Positions 8,819 to 18,047 of a stretch of 64,000 bases of DNA are shown in pieces. The notes beneath the pieces were generated by a model that was given only the letters and a program-made list of their open reading frames with translations, was not told the DNA's origin and searched no databases. Numbering within the stretch: position 1 is the first letter of the stretch; each line of letters starts with the position of its first letter. Source of the DNA: DASYKT01 sp963718105 (lineage in GTDB: Bacteria; Acidobacteriota; Blastocatellia; Pyrinomonadales; Pyrinomonadaceae); the NCBI GenBank assembly GCA_963718105.1, contig OY970352.1, forward strand, positions 1,674,001 to 1,738,000. Direction: 5' to 3'. Both the position numbers and the translations under genes were made by a program.

Positions 8819-9793
8819 ATGACGGGCATTACTTCAAAAAGATTTTGTTTGGTATTTTTGATGCTCTTAACGGCAGCCGTCGGTATTTGCCGGGCGCAAA
8901 GTAATGTCGCGCCCACCAAATGGGAGAGATATACGATCCCGAACCAGGGCGCTACGATCCTAATGCCAAAATTGCCGGTTGTGGTGAAAGCCGAAGACAA
9001 TTGCGGGGGCGAGAAAAGTGCCATCTATGGGGCCTATTCAGAGGATACCGCTTACATCTTGAAGATAGTTAATGCCGTCGAGCCGGACACGCTTTGCAGG
9101 TCTACCCGTATCAGAAGGTTTAGCGCCAATAATTTTTCCCAGCGCCTGGAAGCCTTTCGCAGAAGGGATAAGGACACCGAAGAATCCGAGATCGAAAAAG
9201 ACGGCCGCAAGGTAAAGCGCTTTCAGAGTAAAATCGTCATTACGCTGCTTTTTAACGATTATGAGAACAGGCGTTGGTTTGAGCTTAGCGCTTTTGGGTA
9301 CGAGCTTGATAAAGAGGTAGTAAAGAAGTTTCTTTTTTCTCTCAGCCTGGATCAAACAATAAAAGGGAGGGCGATCGGAGAAGGTGCCTGGGCTGTGCTT
9401 GGTGACGATCTGCCCGAAGGGCCGGTGGTTTCGGCGGAAAAAAGTGACGGGAAAAATGACGACAGCAAAGAGCGTGAGGCGGGAAAGAGTAAGAGCAATA
9501 CGGCCGCGGGCGCCAAAACGGATTCACACAGGCCGCTTCTGGTAGCGTTCACACCGCTTCCCAGCCTTACAGAAACGGCGCGAAAACTGGGCATTGCCGG
9601 TAAGGTGAGATTAAAGATCACCTTTGCATCCAATGGGCGGATAAGCGATATTTATGTGGAAAGCGGGTTGAAGTACGGTTTGACCGAGCAGGCCATTGAG
9701 GCCGCTAAAAAGCTGATTTTTGTTCCGGCAAAAAAAGACAATGCATTTATCAGCGTGACAAAAAACCTGGAATACCGCTTTAATCTTGATTGA
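8819..9793 (+). CDS. Secreted TonB-C protein, paralog of 6768-7739
   Basis: About 324 residues. The ATG at 8819 gives a compact signal peptide (MTGITSKRFCLVFLMLLTAA through CRAQ) behind an AAAGAGAC ribosome-like site; an in-frame ATG at 8783 would add 12 residues and is less likely. The N-domain repeats the KWERY..P.Q.AT and C.GEK features of the 6768-7739 protein. A charged Ser/Lys/Asp linker leads to a TonB-C domain (TPLPSLTETARKLGIAGKVR). Its TGA stop overlaps the ATG of the following ABC ATPase by one base (TGATG), implying translational coupling. Function unknown. Confidence 0.8.
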   Translation: MTGITSKRFCLVFLMLLTAAVGICRAQSNVAPTKWERYTIPNQGATILMPKLPVVVKAEDNCGGEKSAIYGAYSEDTAYILKIVNAVEPDTLCRSTRIRRFSANNFSQRLEAFRRRDKDTEESEIEKDGRKVKRFQSKIVITLLFNDYENRRWFELSAFGYELDKEVVKKFLFSLSLDQTIKGRAIGEGAWAVLGDDLPEGPVVSAEKSDGKNDDSKEREAGKSKSNTAAGAKTDSHRPLLVAFTPLPSLTETARKLGIAGKVRLKITFASNGRISDIYVESGLKYGLTEQAIEAAKKLIFVPAKKDNAFISVTKNLEYRFNLD

Positions 9794-10776
9794 TGCCTTA
9801 TCTTTTAGAAGTCAAAAATCTGCAGACCCATTTTCCGACCCGCGCCGGAGTAGTGCGCGCGGTCAACGATGTCAGTTTTTATCTGAACGAAGGAGAACTG
9901 CTCGGGCTGGTGGGTGAGTCGGGCTGCGGCAAATCGATCACGGCGTTATCAATAATGCGGTTGATCTCGTCGCCGGGCAAGATCGCGGGCGGGGAAGTAC
10001 TGTTTAAGGGCGAAGACCTGCTAAAAAAGAGCAATGATCAGATGCGGGAGATCCGCGGCAATGACATCGCGATGATCTTTCAGGACCCGATGACCTCGCT
10101 CAACCCGGTTTTTACGGTGGGCGAGCAGATCGCCGAAGCGTTGCGGCTGCACCGCAAATTAAATAAAAAACAGGCCTGGGATGCCGCCATCGAAGCGATG
10201 AAAGAGGTGTCGATACCCGACCCGGCACGCCGCGTGAGCGATTACCCGCATCAGCTTTCGGGCGGTATGCGCCAGCGGGTAATGATCGCCATGGCGCTGG
10301 CCTGCAACCCTGAGCTGCTGATTGCCGATGAGCCGACAACCGCTTTAGATGTAACCATTCAGGCGCAGATACTTGAACTATTAGATGAACTTCGGCGCAC
10401 TCGTAAGCTGGCGGTTTTGCTGATCACTCACGATCTGGGCGTGGTGGCCGAAGTGGCCGACCGGGTGTGCGTAATGTATACGGGCAAGATCGTCGAAGAA
10501 TCGCCGGTGGATGAGATCTTTGCGCATCCGAAACACCCTTATACTCAGGGGCTGCTGCGCTCCGTACCAAAAATTACCGAGGTGGGAAACGCCAAGGAAA
10601 CGCGCCTGTCCACCATCGAAGGCATCGTGCCCAGCCCCACGGACCTTCCGCCCGGCTGCCATTTTGCGCCGCGCTGCGAATTTCGCATGGAAAAATGCAC
10701 CCACGGCGAGATCCCGCTCTATGAGCCGGTGCCGGATGTGGATGTCAGGTGCGTTTTGTATGAAACCAGGCAGTAA
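9793..10776 (+). CDS. Oligopeptide/dipeptide ABC transporter ATP-binding protein (OppD/DppD type)
   Basis: A 327-residue ATPase with Walker A GESGCGKS (about residues 39-46), Q-loop FQDPMTSLNP, signature LSGGMRQRVMIAMAL, Walker B LLIADEPTTALD and the switch His in ITHDLG. The C-terminal oligopeptide_transport extension with the CxFxPRC-like cysteine cluster (PPGCHFAPRCEFRMEKC) is diagnostic of the Opp/Dpp group. The ATG at 9793 overlaps the upstream stop. It should energise peptide import with the OppF-type partner at 11776; no permease genes are in the window, and a candidate binding lipoprotein lies at 37676. Confidence 0.95.
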   Translation: MPYLLEVKNLQTHFPTRAGVVRAVNDVSFYLNEGELLGLVGESGCGKSITALSIMRLISSPGKIAGGEVLFKGEDLLKKSNDQMREIRGNDIAMIFQDPMTSLNPVFTVGEQIAEALRLHRKLNKKQAWDAAIEAMKEVSIPDPARRVSDYPHQLSGGMRQRVMIAMALACNPELLIADEPTTALDVTIQAQILELLDELRRTRKLAVLLITHDLGVVAEVADRVCVMYTGKIVEESPVDEIFAHPKHPYTQGLLRSVPKITEVGNAKETRLSTIEGIVPSPTDLPPGCHFAPRCEFRMEKCTHGEIPLYEPVPDVDVRCVLYETRQ

Positions 10777-10778
10777 AC

Positions 10779-10892
10779 CCTGGAGCGCCGGCGCTGTCAG
10801 TAGCGTCTGCGTTAGCAGATGCGTAAACCGCAAGCAACGCACTTGCTGACGCAAGCGCTACTGACATGAGCGCGATAATCGCTCCCAGGAAG
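10779..10892. repeat. Composite repeat: family B palindrome nested in family C arms
   Basis: Outer arms cctggagcgccggcgct and gcgcgataatcgctcccagg (family C) enclose a family B palindrome (cagtagcgtctgcgttagca ... gacgcaagcgctactgac). The same nesting recurs at 16568, 17930, 27330 and 35064. Confidence 0.75.
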
Positions 10893-10919
10893 ACGACCAA
10901 GTTTAAGAAGGAGACAAAT

Positions 10920-11636
10920 ATGCCCGACCCAACCACAATTTCCGTCAGAGCGCTGGCCTATGGAGGCAAGTTCGTCGGCCAGCATGTCGGTTTTGCCCAG
11001 ATAGATATTTACGGCCCTGATGATCCGGCCACGCCGCTGGCGAGCGGGCTGGCCGACCAGGGATTGGTAGCGGGCACGGATGGTTCCGGTGTTGTTTCAT
11101 TTATTATGGGCCAGCCTTACCCGTGGGGATACCCGATACGGGCCGACCAGGCGACTGAGTTCACGGCGGAAATTCCACTGACCGAACCGACGGTGCTGAC
11201 ATTTGTCGCGACTTCTGAGGCCGACCCGCGGATATCAACGTCGGTTAGCCGGTTGATGATGCCGAATATTTCAGCTACGGGAGCGGCCGGCGTGGTTTTG
11301 GTCCTGCAGGGACTTCTCGCGGGGCTCACCGCGCCAACGCCTACCACTGCCATAACAGCGGGAACGCCTGCCACGATCACGGCCCAGGTCCGGATGATGT
11401 GCGGCTGCCTGATCGACAACCTTTTTTGGCCCGCGGCAAATTTCGATGTGCAGGCTGCGATCAGCTCCGGCGGAGAAACTTTGCTTCTGCCGTTAAGCTA
11501 TAACGGCTCACCCAGTTACTTTTCCGCGGATTACACTTTCCCCGCCGCGGGTGATTACCAGATCAGCGTCACCGCCACGGAAATGAATGGAAATTGCGGC
11601 AGCAGCCTCGATCCGGTCACGGTAACCGTGACTTAA
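10920..11636 (+). CDS. Hypothetical beta-rich protein
   Basis: A 238-residue protein I do not recognise. The ATG at 10920 has an AAGGAG site eight bases upstream; an upstream in-frame start lies in a repeat and is rejected. No signal peptide is seen. The sequence is strand-rich, Thr/Val/Ala/Gly-rich and resembles two Ig-like or Big-type domains; the end (AAGDYQISVTATEMNGNCGS) looks like an Ig-like domain edge. It sits between the two peptide-ABC ATPase genes but is separated from both by repeats. Functional association with the transporter is possible but not shown. Confidence 0.6.
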   Translation: MPDPTTISVRALAYGGKFVGQHVGFAQIDIYGPDDPATPLASGLADQGLVAGTDGSGVVSFIMGQPYPWGYPIRADQATEFTAEIPLTEPTVLTFVATSEADPRISTSVSRLMMPNISATGAAGVVLVLQGLLAGLTAPTPTTAITAGTPATITAQVRMMCGCLIDNLFWPAANFDVQAAISSGGETLLLPLSYNGSPSYFSADYTFPAAGDYQISVTATEMNGNCGSSLDPVTVTVT

Positions 11637-11645
11637 GATCCGAGA

Positions 11646-11775
11646 TGTCGGTAGCGTCTGCGTTAGCAGATGCGTTTCCGGTAGCAATAGATAAGATAGA
11701 CGCGTCTGCCAACGCAGACTCTAGTGACAAGAGTTTTTTGCCGAATGAATTCGGCGCTCCGAATTCGTGCTCCAT
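11646..11775. repeat. Family B palindrome plus short eattcgg-type family C arm
   Basis: The family B arm cggtagcgtctgcgttagca (11650) pairs with gtctgccaacgcagactcta (about 11704). It is followed by gccgaatgaattcggcgctc, a small palindrome related to family C. The repeat runs up to the ATG of the OppF-type gene. Confidence 0.7.
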
Positions 11776-12759
11776 ATGAACACAGCCGCTACACAACCTC
11801 AGCCTACCGAATTAGTTCGCATTCGCGACCTGGTCAAGCATTTTCCCGTGGAGGGCAGTGACGACGTGGTGCGCGCGGTGGACGGAGTTTCGTTCGATAT
11901 TGTGGCGGGCGAAACTTTGGGGCTGGTAGGAGAATCGGGCTGCGGCAAATCGACGGTCGGGCGCTGTATCCTGCGGCTGATCGAACCGACCTCGGGCGAG
12001 GTGATCTTTGACGGCAAAGACGTGACGAAGATGGGCAAGACCGAGCTGCGCGAGCTGCGCGGCGAGATGCAGATCATTTTTCAGGACCCATACGCCAGCT
12101 TAAACCCTCGCTTGAGCGTACAAACCATCATTTCCGAACCGCTTATCATCCACGGGATCGGCGATAAACAGGAACGCAAAGACCGCGTCGCCGAACTGCT
12201 GAAACAGGTGGGCATGGACCCGGCTTACATGAACCGCTACCCGCATGAATTTTCCGGCGGACAGCGGCAGCGGATCGGCATCGCCCGCGCGCTGGCGTTA
12301 AATCCGCGGCTGATCATCGCCGACGAACCTGTCTCGGCGCTCGACGTATCGGTGCAGGCGCAGGTGGTTAACCTGCTGCAGGATCTGCAGCAGCAGTTGG
12401 GACTGACCTATCTTTTTATTTCGCACGGGCTGGCGGTGGTCGAGCATATTTCGCAGCGCGTGGCGGTGATGTACCTGGGTAAAATTGTCGAGATCGCGGC
12501 GGCGCGCGAACTCTATGAAAACCCGCTGCATCCTTATACTCAGGCGCTGCTTTCGGCCATTCCCATACCGGACCCGACACAAAAACGCAGCCGCGTCATT
12601 CTCAAAGGCGATGTGCCGACGCCGATCAATCCTCCTTCGGGCTGCCGTTTCCGCACGCGCTGCCCGCTGGCCTCGCAGGAGTGCGCCGAGATCGTGCCGG
12701 AACTCCGCGAGATCACTCCCGGGCATTTTGCGGCCTGTATAAAGGTGCCGGGGTATTAG
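11776..12759 (+). CDS. Oligopeptide/dipeptide ABC transporter ATP-binding protein (OppF/DppF type)
   Basis: A 327-residue ATPase with Walker A GESGCGKST, Q-loop FQDPYASLNPR, signature FSGGQRQRIGIARAL, Walker B LIIADEPVSALD, and ISHGLAVVEHIS at the switch. The C-terminal extension has the Opp/Dpp cysteine cluster (PPSGCRFRTRCPLASQEC). ATG 11776 is preferred over a GTG nine bases upstream. Its expected partner is the OppD-type ATPase at 9793; the pair is normally contiguous and accompanied by two permeases, but here a hypothetical gene and repeats intervene and no permease is present. Confidence 0.95.
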   Translation: MNTAATQPQPTELVRIRDLVKHFPVEGSDDVVRAVDGVSFDIVAGETLGLVGESGCGKSTVGRCILRLIEPTSGEVIFDGKDVTKMGKTELRELRGEMQIIFQDPYASLNPRLSVQTIISEPLIIHGIGDKQERKDRVAELLKQVGMDPAYMNRYPHEFSGGQRQRIGIARALALNPRLIIADEPVSALDVSVQAQVVNLLQDLQQQLGLTYLFISHGLAVVEHISQRVAVMYLGKIVEIAAARELYENPLHPYTQALLSAIPIPDPTQKRSRVILKGDVPTPINPPSGCRFRTRCPLASQECAEIVPELREITPGHFAACIKVPGY

Positions 12760-12985
12760 ATATGGAGCGCGGGCATCCTGCCCGCTTATAGTGAATAGAA
12801 TCCCATTCTTTTTCTCTTTCTTATCCACTAGCTAAAGCTAGTGGCAATTTATAGAATCCGAGCAGAACAGGGCTCCTTCTGGTCACTATTCACGATTTAC
12901 TATTCACTGCTATAATGACAGCAGTTCTTAATTAAAAATCAATCAGCAGTTTGTTTTCATTTTTCACTTTTACAGGAGGAAGTGT
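12760..12985. repeat. Gap with family C and D fragments
   Basis: Contains a short family C piece (gagcgcgggcatcctgcccg), one family D palindrome (ccactagctaaagctagtgg, about 12825) and an inverted cactattcac/tactattcactg pair. An AGGAGG ribosome site for the next gene ends the gap. No gene is seen. Confidence 0.6.
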
Positions 12986-13792
12986 ATGGAAGAACCTAAA
13001 ACAGGCGAGTGGCAGGCCCCACCGCCGCCGGAAGGCCCGAGCGAGCCGGAAGAGCAGCCGGAGATGTCAGAGGTAGCCACGCTCGCAAATATTTACATCG
13101 AGCCGGGCAATACTTTTCGCGACCTGCGCGCCAAGCCGCGCTTTATCATGGCCACGGCGCTGGCGATCATCTGCGGCCTTGCTCTCTGGTTTGCCATCGA
13201 CCAAAAGGTCGGTATGGGCGAAGTTTTTATCGAGCCGATGAAGAAGAGCGCGCAGTACGAGTCGATGAGCGCGTCACAGCGCGAGGGCGCTATGGGGTTT
13301 TACCGCGGCACGCTATTTAAAGGGATATTGTATGGCGGCGTGGTCTTCGGCACGATCATCTATGTGCTTGTCGGCGGTTTGATCTACTGGCTGCTGGCTA
13401 ATGCCTTTGGCGGCACCGCCCGCTTTATGCACGGCGTTTCGGTCTGGACGTATTCGGTTTTCGCGCCGGTAGTAGTGGCCACGCTGGCTAACGTTCTGGT
13501 GCTGCTGCTGAAGTCAAAAGACGACATCGACACCGCATCATTGCAGAGCGGAGGCTTTGTCCGCGCCAACCCGACGGCGTTTATCGATGTCACGCACAGC
13601 CCGGTGCTCAACGCCCTCCTTTCGCCCATCGATCTTTTTCAGATCTGGGGCGTTATCCTGGCCGTGATCGGCATCCGAACCGTGGCGAAAATTTCGAACG
13701 GTTCGGCCTGGACGATCGTGCTGGGGTTAAAACTGTTGGGGATAATTATCGGCGTGGCGATGGCCGCGATATTCGGAAACGCGGGCAAATAA
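12986..13792 (+). CDS. Yip1 domain membrane protein
   Basis: A 268-residue protein with a perfect AGGAGG-type ribosome site. Residues 1-35 are Pro/Glu-rich and cytoplasmic. A Yip1-like segment follows (ANIYIEPGNTFRDLRAKPRF), and then about five transmembrane helices between residues 50 and 262. Bacterial Yip1 proteins are common, uncharacterised membrane proteins; the name comes from the eukaryotic Rab-interacting family. No operon partner is evident: repeats flank it on both sides and the next gene is convergent. Confidence 0.85.
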   Translation: MEEPKTGEWQAPPPPEGPSEPEEQPEMSEVATLANIYIEPGNTFRDLRAKPRFIMATALAIICGLALWFAIDQKVGMGEVFIEPMKKSAQYESMSASQREGAMGFYRGTLFKGILYGGVVFGTIIYVLVGGLIYWLLANAFGGTARFMHGVSVWTYSVFAPVVVATLANVLVLLLKSKDDIDTASLQSGGFVRANPTAFIDVTHSPVLNALLSPIDLFQIWGVILAVIGIRTVAKISNGSAWTIVLGLKLLGIIIGVAMAAIFGNAGK

Positions 13793-13835
13793 TGCAGGAG
13801 TATCCGGAAGATCGAAGCTGTAGTTATCTTTTAAA

Positions 13836-13972
13836 TTGCCACTAGCTTTAGCTAGTGGATAAGAATGATCTTATATAAGTTAAGCGCGAGCCAAACTTAA
13901 AGTTTTGGCTCGCGCTTAGATTTTATTGAGGCACTTTAAACCACTAGCTGAAGCTAGTGGCAATTTAAAGCA
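13836..13972. repeat. Family D inverted pair enclosing a second hairpin
   Basis: Left arm ttgccactagctttagctag (about 13839) and right arm ctagctgaagctagtggcaa (about 13943) form a long inverted repeat. Inside lies a separate hairpin, gcgcgagccaaacttaaag facing ctttaagttttggctcgcgc-like bases (about 13885-13917). It sits between convergent genes and could act as a bidirectional terminator; this is inference. Confidence 0.7.
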
Positions 13973-13985
13973 AGCTTTACACTTT

Positions 13986-15248
13986 TTATTCGTATCTTAA
14001 GGCTTCGATCGGGTCCAGCCGGGCGGCTTTCCAGGCCGGGTAAAGCCCGAAAAAGATACCGATACCGATACTGACCACAAAGCCCGCCACGGGCGCCTGC
14101 CAGGGAACATAAGACGGCATCACTAATTTGACCAGGTAAGTAAGGCCGAAACCGATAACCAGCCCGATCACGCCTCCCATGCCGGTCAGCGTGGCGGCTT
14201 CGATGAGAAATTGCAGCAGGATATCTTTTCGCTTCGCCCCGATGGCTTTGCGAATGCCTATTTCACGCGTTCTTTCCGTTACCGATACCAGCATGATGTT
14301 CATCACGCCGATACCGCCGATCATCAATCCGACCGAGGAAATTACTACCATCGCCAGGAAAACACCGCCGGTGATCGCCTGAAATTGCTCTATCAGGCTG
14401 GCGGCCGTTTCCATCGAAAAATTATTCTTTTGGCTTAACGGCACGTGCCGGCGAATGCGAAGCAGGTCCTGCACCTGGTCTTTTGCCTGCTCAAACTGGC
14501 CCTCTTTGGCCACCGCCATGATAAAAAGATCGTCGGCCTGGGGCTTGATCCTGCGGGCCGATCCCATCGGCATGTAAATGATGTTGCTCTGGTCGTTGTT
14601 GCCGCTGCCCCCGCCAAAAAGCTGTTCCCGTTTGGCCAGCACGCCGATAATGCGAAACTCACGGCCGCCGACCTCGATAGTGTTTCCGATAGGGTTTTCC
14701 AGCGGGAAATAAGCGTCCCTGACCGAATCGCCGATCAGGCAAACATCTACCTTGTCTTCGCTTTCCTGCTGAGTGAACCAGCGGCCTTCGAGCAGTACTT
14801 CCGAGCTGGTCTTTTCAATATCGGGATAAGTGCCGTTGAGGTTTACGGCGGACGACGTTTTGCCGTTCTTGCCGGTGACCATGATCTTGCTGCCGAAAAA
14901 ATTGTTGGAAATATCCAGGAACGGCACCGCTGTTTCGATGGTCGGGAGTTTGACGATCGCATCGACGTCATCCGTCGTGAGCGGCTTTCTCATTCTTTCT
15001 TCGCGCGTCGGTTGGGTCGTGCGGATACCGATATCCATCTTGTAGAGAAAGATGGAGCGGGTGCCGAATTGCTCGACTTCGTGATTGACGGCGACATTGA
15101 TACCGCTGATGATCGAAGACATGAGCATTACCGTTATCACGCCGATGACCACGCCGAAGATCGTCAGAAACGAGCGCATCTTATTAGTGCGCAGCGTGTC
15201 GAGCGCCATCTTAAAATTTTCGTAAAATGAACTGGTTAAAAATTTCAT
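13986..15248 (-). CDS. MacB-type ABC transporter permease (fourth in array)
   Basis: A 420-residue membrane protein. The N-terminal helix (about 20-45, FLTIFGVVIGVITVMLMSSI) is followed by a MacB periplasmic core domain (about 50-270) and an FtsX domain with three helices (285-410) including the hallmark NIMLVSVTERTREIGIRKAIGA. It ends ARLDPIEALRYE. Its ATG lies one base after the stop of the upstream permease, so the pair is translationally coupled. Such permeases work with a MacB ATPase and a MacA adaptor, moving substrates from the periplasm outward; both partners are encoded upstream in the operon. The substrate is unknown. Confidence 0.95.
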   Translation of the reverse strand: MKFLTSSFYENFKMALDTLRTNKMRSFLTIFGVVIGVITVMLMSSIISGINVAVNHEVEQFGTRSIFLYKMDIGIRTTQPTREERMRKPLTTDDVDAIVKLPTIETAVPFLDISNNFFGSKIMVTGKNGKTSSAVNLNGTYPDIEKTSSEVLLEGRWFTQQESEDKVDVCLIGDSVRDAYFPLENPIGNTIEVGGREFRIIGVLAKREQLFGGGSGNNDQSNIIYMPMGSARRIKPQADDLFIMAVAKEGQFEQAKDQVQDLLRIRRHVPLSQKNNFSMETAASLIEQFQAITGGVFLAMVVISSVGLMIGGIGVMNIMLVSVTERTREIGIRKAIGAKRKDILLQFLIEAATLTGMGGVIGLVIGFGLTYLVKLVMPSYVPWQAPVAGFVVSIGIGIFFGLYPAWKAARLDPIEALRYE

Positions 15249-15249
15249 G

Positions 15250-16485
15250 TTACTCGTATCTCAATGCATCGATCGGGTTGAGCCGCGCCGCTTTCCAGGC
15301 CGGGTATAATCCGGCCGCGATACCAACACCGGCGGAAACCGCGATCGCCAGGACCGCCGCCCACCAGGGAATACTGGTCGGGAAAAACACCCGGGTAACG
15401 ATAAATCCCGCCAGGTAGGCGAGCAGCAATCCGATAGCGCCGCCCAGCGATGCCAGCGAGGCCGCCTCAAAAAGAAACTGGCGCAGAATGTCCTTTTGGC
15501 GCGCGCCGAGGCTTTTCCGGACGCCGATCTCCTTGGTCCGTTCCGTGACGGCGACCAGCATGATGTTCATAATGACGATCGCGCCGACCAGCAGGGCGAT
15601 GCTGGGAACGATCGCCACGACTATCAGCGTCGGGCCTAAGATCCGGTCGCGCACGCCGGTGATCGCATCGGGCGTAAGCAGTCCGAAATTATCTTTCTCG
15701 TCCGTCTCAAGCTTGCGTTTGATCCGCATCAGGGTGCGGACCTCTTCCACCGCATCGTTAAATACCTTGTCGTTCTTTGCCTTGACCAGAAAATACGGCG
15801 CGCGGTTGTTACGCAGCCCGCCAAAGGCTTTGCCGAAAGTTTTTATCGGCAGGTGAACGAAATTATCCTGCGGGCGGCCGAACACCGGGCCCTTTGCCTT
15901 GAGCACGCCGATCACGCGGTAGGGGATCCCCTGGATCTCGATCTCGCCGCCGATCACGCCTCCGCTGGGGAAAAGCTTGCTCGCGACATCCGCGCCGATA
16001 AAAGCCACATAGGCGGCGGTGGTGTTTTCAGATTCGATGAAATAGCGCCCCTGCGTAATATCCATCTTTTCGATGTCGGCCACCACCGGTTCGGAACCCT
16101 CGATCTGCACGCTCTGTAAAGTTTCCCCGTTGCGTTTTATATCGCGGCCGACGTTGCCGGCCTTAGCGCCGATCTTGTCGACCAGTTGCGCGTGGTCGCG
16201 GATAAAATACAGCTCGTCGAAACTAAGCTCTTTGTTCCGGCGCTGCGCCGCGGCGATGGTATCGGTGTCTTTGAAATCTTCAAAGGCGAAACGCCGGACG
16301 GTAAAAGAATTGGAGCCGATACCGGCGATCTTTTCATCGATAAAGCCGATAAAACCGATCAAAACCGACATCACGATCATAAAGGTCATAACACCGATGA
16401 TCATTCCGAGTAAGGTAAGGAAAGAACGCAGTTTGTGCGCCCAGATGGCGGAAAAGGCAAGTTTTAACGATTCTGAAAAATTCAT
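15250..16485 (-). CDS. MacB-type ABC transporter permease (third in array)
   Basis: A 411-residue protein with the same layout as its neighbours: a first helix (SFLTLLGMIIGVMTFMIVMS), a periplasmic MacB core, and an FtsX domain with NIMLVAVTERTKEIGVRKSL, ending ARLNPIDALRYE. It has a one-base intergenic gap to the downstream permease and a composite repeat of about 190 bases separating it from the upstream permease. It may form a heterodimer with the 13986-15248 product, given the coupling; this is inference. Confidence 0.95.
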   Translation of the reverse strand: MNFSESLKLAFSAIWAHKLRSFLTLLGMIIGVMTFMIVMSVLIGFIGFIDEKIAGIGSNSFTVRRFAFEDFKDTDTIAAAQRRNKELSFDELYFIRDHAQLVDKIGAKAGNVGRDIKRNGETLQSVQIEGSEPVVADIEKMDITQGRYFIESENTTAAYVAFIGADVASKLFPSGGVIGGEIEIQGIPYRVIGVLKAKGPVFGRPQDNFVHLPIKTFGKAFGGLRNNRAPYFLVKAKNDKVFNDAVEEVRTLMRIKRKLETDEKDNFGLLTPDAITGVRDRILGPTLIVVAIVPSIALLVGAIVIMNIMLVAVTERTKEIGVRKSLGARQKDILRQFLFEAASLASLGGAIGLLLAYLAGFIVTRVFFPTSIPWWAAVLAIAVSAGVGIAAGLYPAWKAARLNPIDALRYE

Positions 16486-16567
16486 TCTAAGCTTATGTAC
16501 GATTATACGTTATAGACACCGAAAAGTTTATTTTGGTTAAGTACGGTTTTATAAAACCGGGCTATTT

Positions 16568-16672
16568 ATAGAGCGCTGGCATCCCTGCCCGCAACGATGC
16601 TCCGCATCCGAGACGCATCTGCTGACACAGACGCTACTGACAAGAGGCGGGCAGGGATGCCCGCGCTCCATA
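16568..16672. repeat. Composite family C/B palindrome between permease genes
   Basis: Outer family C arms (gagcgctggcatccctgccc and gggcagggatgcccgcgctc) contain family B sequence (atctgctgacacagacgcta). The remainder of 16486-16567 shows no gene. Confidence 0.75.
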
Positions 16673-16673
16673 T

Positions 16674-17915
16674 TTACTCATATCTCAGCGCTTCGATCGG
16701 GTCGAGGCGCGCGGCTTTCCAGGCGGGGTACATTCCGAAGACGATGCCGACCATGGCAGACATCCCGATGCCGACCAGTATCGCCCACAACGGCACAAAG
16801 GCGGGGAGCGGGGAATACGTATTGATCAGCAGGCTGACGCCTTCGCCGATCAACAGGCCGATAATTCCGCCGATGGCGGTCAGGACCACGGCTTCGATAA
16901 GGAATTGCGAGAGGATGTCAAAATGTGTCGCGCCGACCGCTTTGCGAATGCCGATCTCCTTAGTGCGCTCGGTCACGGAGACAAGCATGATATTCATTAC
17001 GCCGATACCGCCGATCATCAGCGCCACCGCCGAAACCGCCGTGAGCACCAGATAAGTGGCGCCGGTCAATTGATTATAAATATCGAGCAGGGAATCCTGT
17101 GACGAAACGCCGAAAGTATCCTTGCCGCCGATCGGGACCTGACGCCGGCGGCGCAGCACATCTTTTATCTCCTCTATTGTCACTTTGACGACCTCGCGCG
17201 ATCTCGGCCGGGCCACTATCACGAAGACCACTTCGGGCATCGGAATATCTTTATAATATTTCTCAAAGGTTGAAATGGGGATGAAGATCGAATTATCGCG
17301 CGACTGGCCGAAGAATTGCCCGAGATCGCTCATCACGCCTACTACGCGAAACGGGTAGCCGCCCACCTTGACGTCTTTGCCGATCGGGTCTTCGTCGCCA
17401 AAGAGCGCTTTTTTGACATCGCGCCCGAGCACGGCAATGTTGGTGCGCTCTCGCACGTCGGTGTCGGTGATAAAGCGCCCGGTATCGAGATATTGCGAGT
17501 GGACAAATTCGTAATAGGGCGTGACGCCGAAAAGGATGGGCGTCTCACTCTGCTTTTCTTTGTAGCGAATGACTTCGGCAAGTTTGCGGCGCAAAGGGGA
17601 AACGCCCACCAGTTGGGGGACCTCGTCGCGCAGCGCCTGCGCATCGTCCATCGTCAGCTCTTTGCGCATCCGCTCTTCCTGTCCCGGCGGACGGCCGAAG
17701 CTAGGGCTGAACTTGGAGATGAAAATGGTATTCGACCCGAGCGCCTCGATCTGCTCCGCGAACGATCTGTTCAAACCCTGAATGATCGAGACCATGATCA
17801 TCACCGTCAGCACGCCGACCGTCACTCCCGAAATGGTCAAAATGGAGCGCAGTTTATTTTCCCACACCGTCTCCAGCGCCATTTGGGTCGATTCTCTAAG
17901 GTCTTCAAAAGTCAT
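16674..17915 (-). CDS. MacB-type ABC transporter permease (second in array)
   Basis: A 413-residue protein with a first helix (ILTISGVTVGVLTVMIMVSI), a periplasmic MacB core (about 50-260) and an FtsX domain containing NIMLVSVTERTKEIGIRKAVGA, ending ARLDPIEALRYE. Composite C/B repeats separate it from the neighbouring permease genes on both sides. Those hairpins may tune the relative expression of the operon members, which is speculation. Confidence 0.95.
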   Translation of the reverse strand: MTFEDLRESTQMALETVWENKLRSILTISGVTVGVLTVMIMVSIIQGLNRSFAEQIEALGSNTIFISKFSPSFGRPPGQEERMRKELTMDDAQALRDEVPQLVGVSPLRRKLAEVIRYKEKQSETPILFGVTPYYEFVHSQYLDTGRFITDTDVRERTNIAVLGRDVKKALFGDEDPIGKDVKVGGYPFRVVGVMSDLGQFFGQSRDNSIFIPISTFEKYYKDIPMPEVVFVIVARPRSREVVKVTIEEIKDVLRRRRQVPIGGKDTFGVSSQDSLLDIYNQLTGATYLVLTAVSAVALMIGGIGVMNIMLVSVTERTKEIGIRKAVGATHFDILSQFLIEAVVLTAIGGIIGLLIGEGVSLLINTYSPLPAFVPLWAILVGIGMSAMVGIVFGMYPAWKAARLDPIEALRYE

Positions 17916-17929
17916 TTCTTTTTATGGAG

Positions 17930-18047
17930 CGCGGGCATCCCTGCCCGCAACGAACGCTTCGCGTTCGAGACGCACTTGCTGACGCAAGCGCTACTGACAT
18001 GAGCGCGACAAGCCGCGCTTTGCGGGCAAGGATGCCCGCGCTCCATA
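17930..18047. repeat. Composite family C/B palindrome between permease genes
   Basis: Outer arms gagcgcgggcatccctgccc and gcaaggatgcccgcgctcca pair. Inside are cgaacgcttcgcgttcg, a small perfect-type hairpin, and the family B arm gacgcaagcgctactgac followed by atgagcgcg. Confidence 0.75.
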
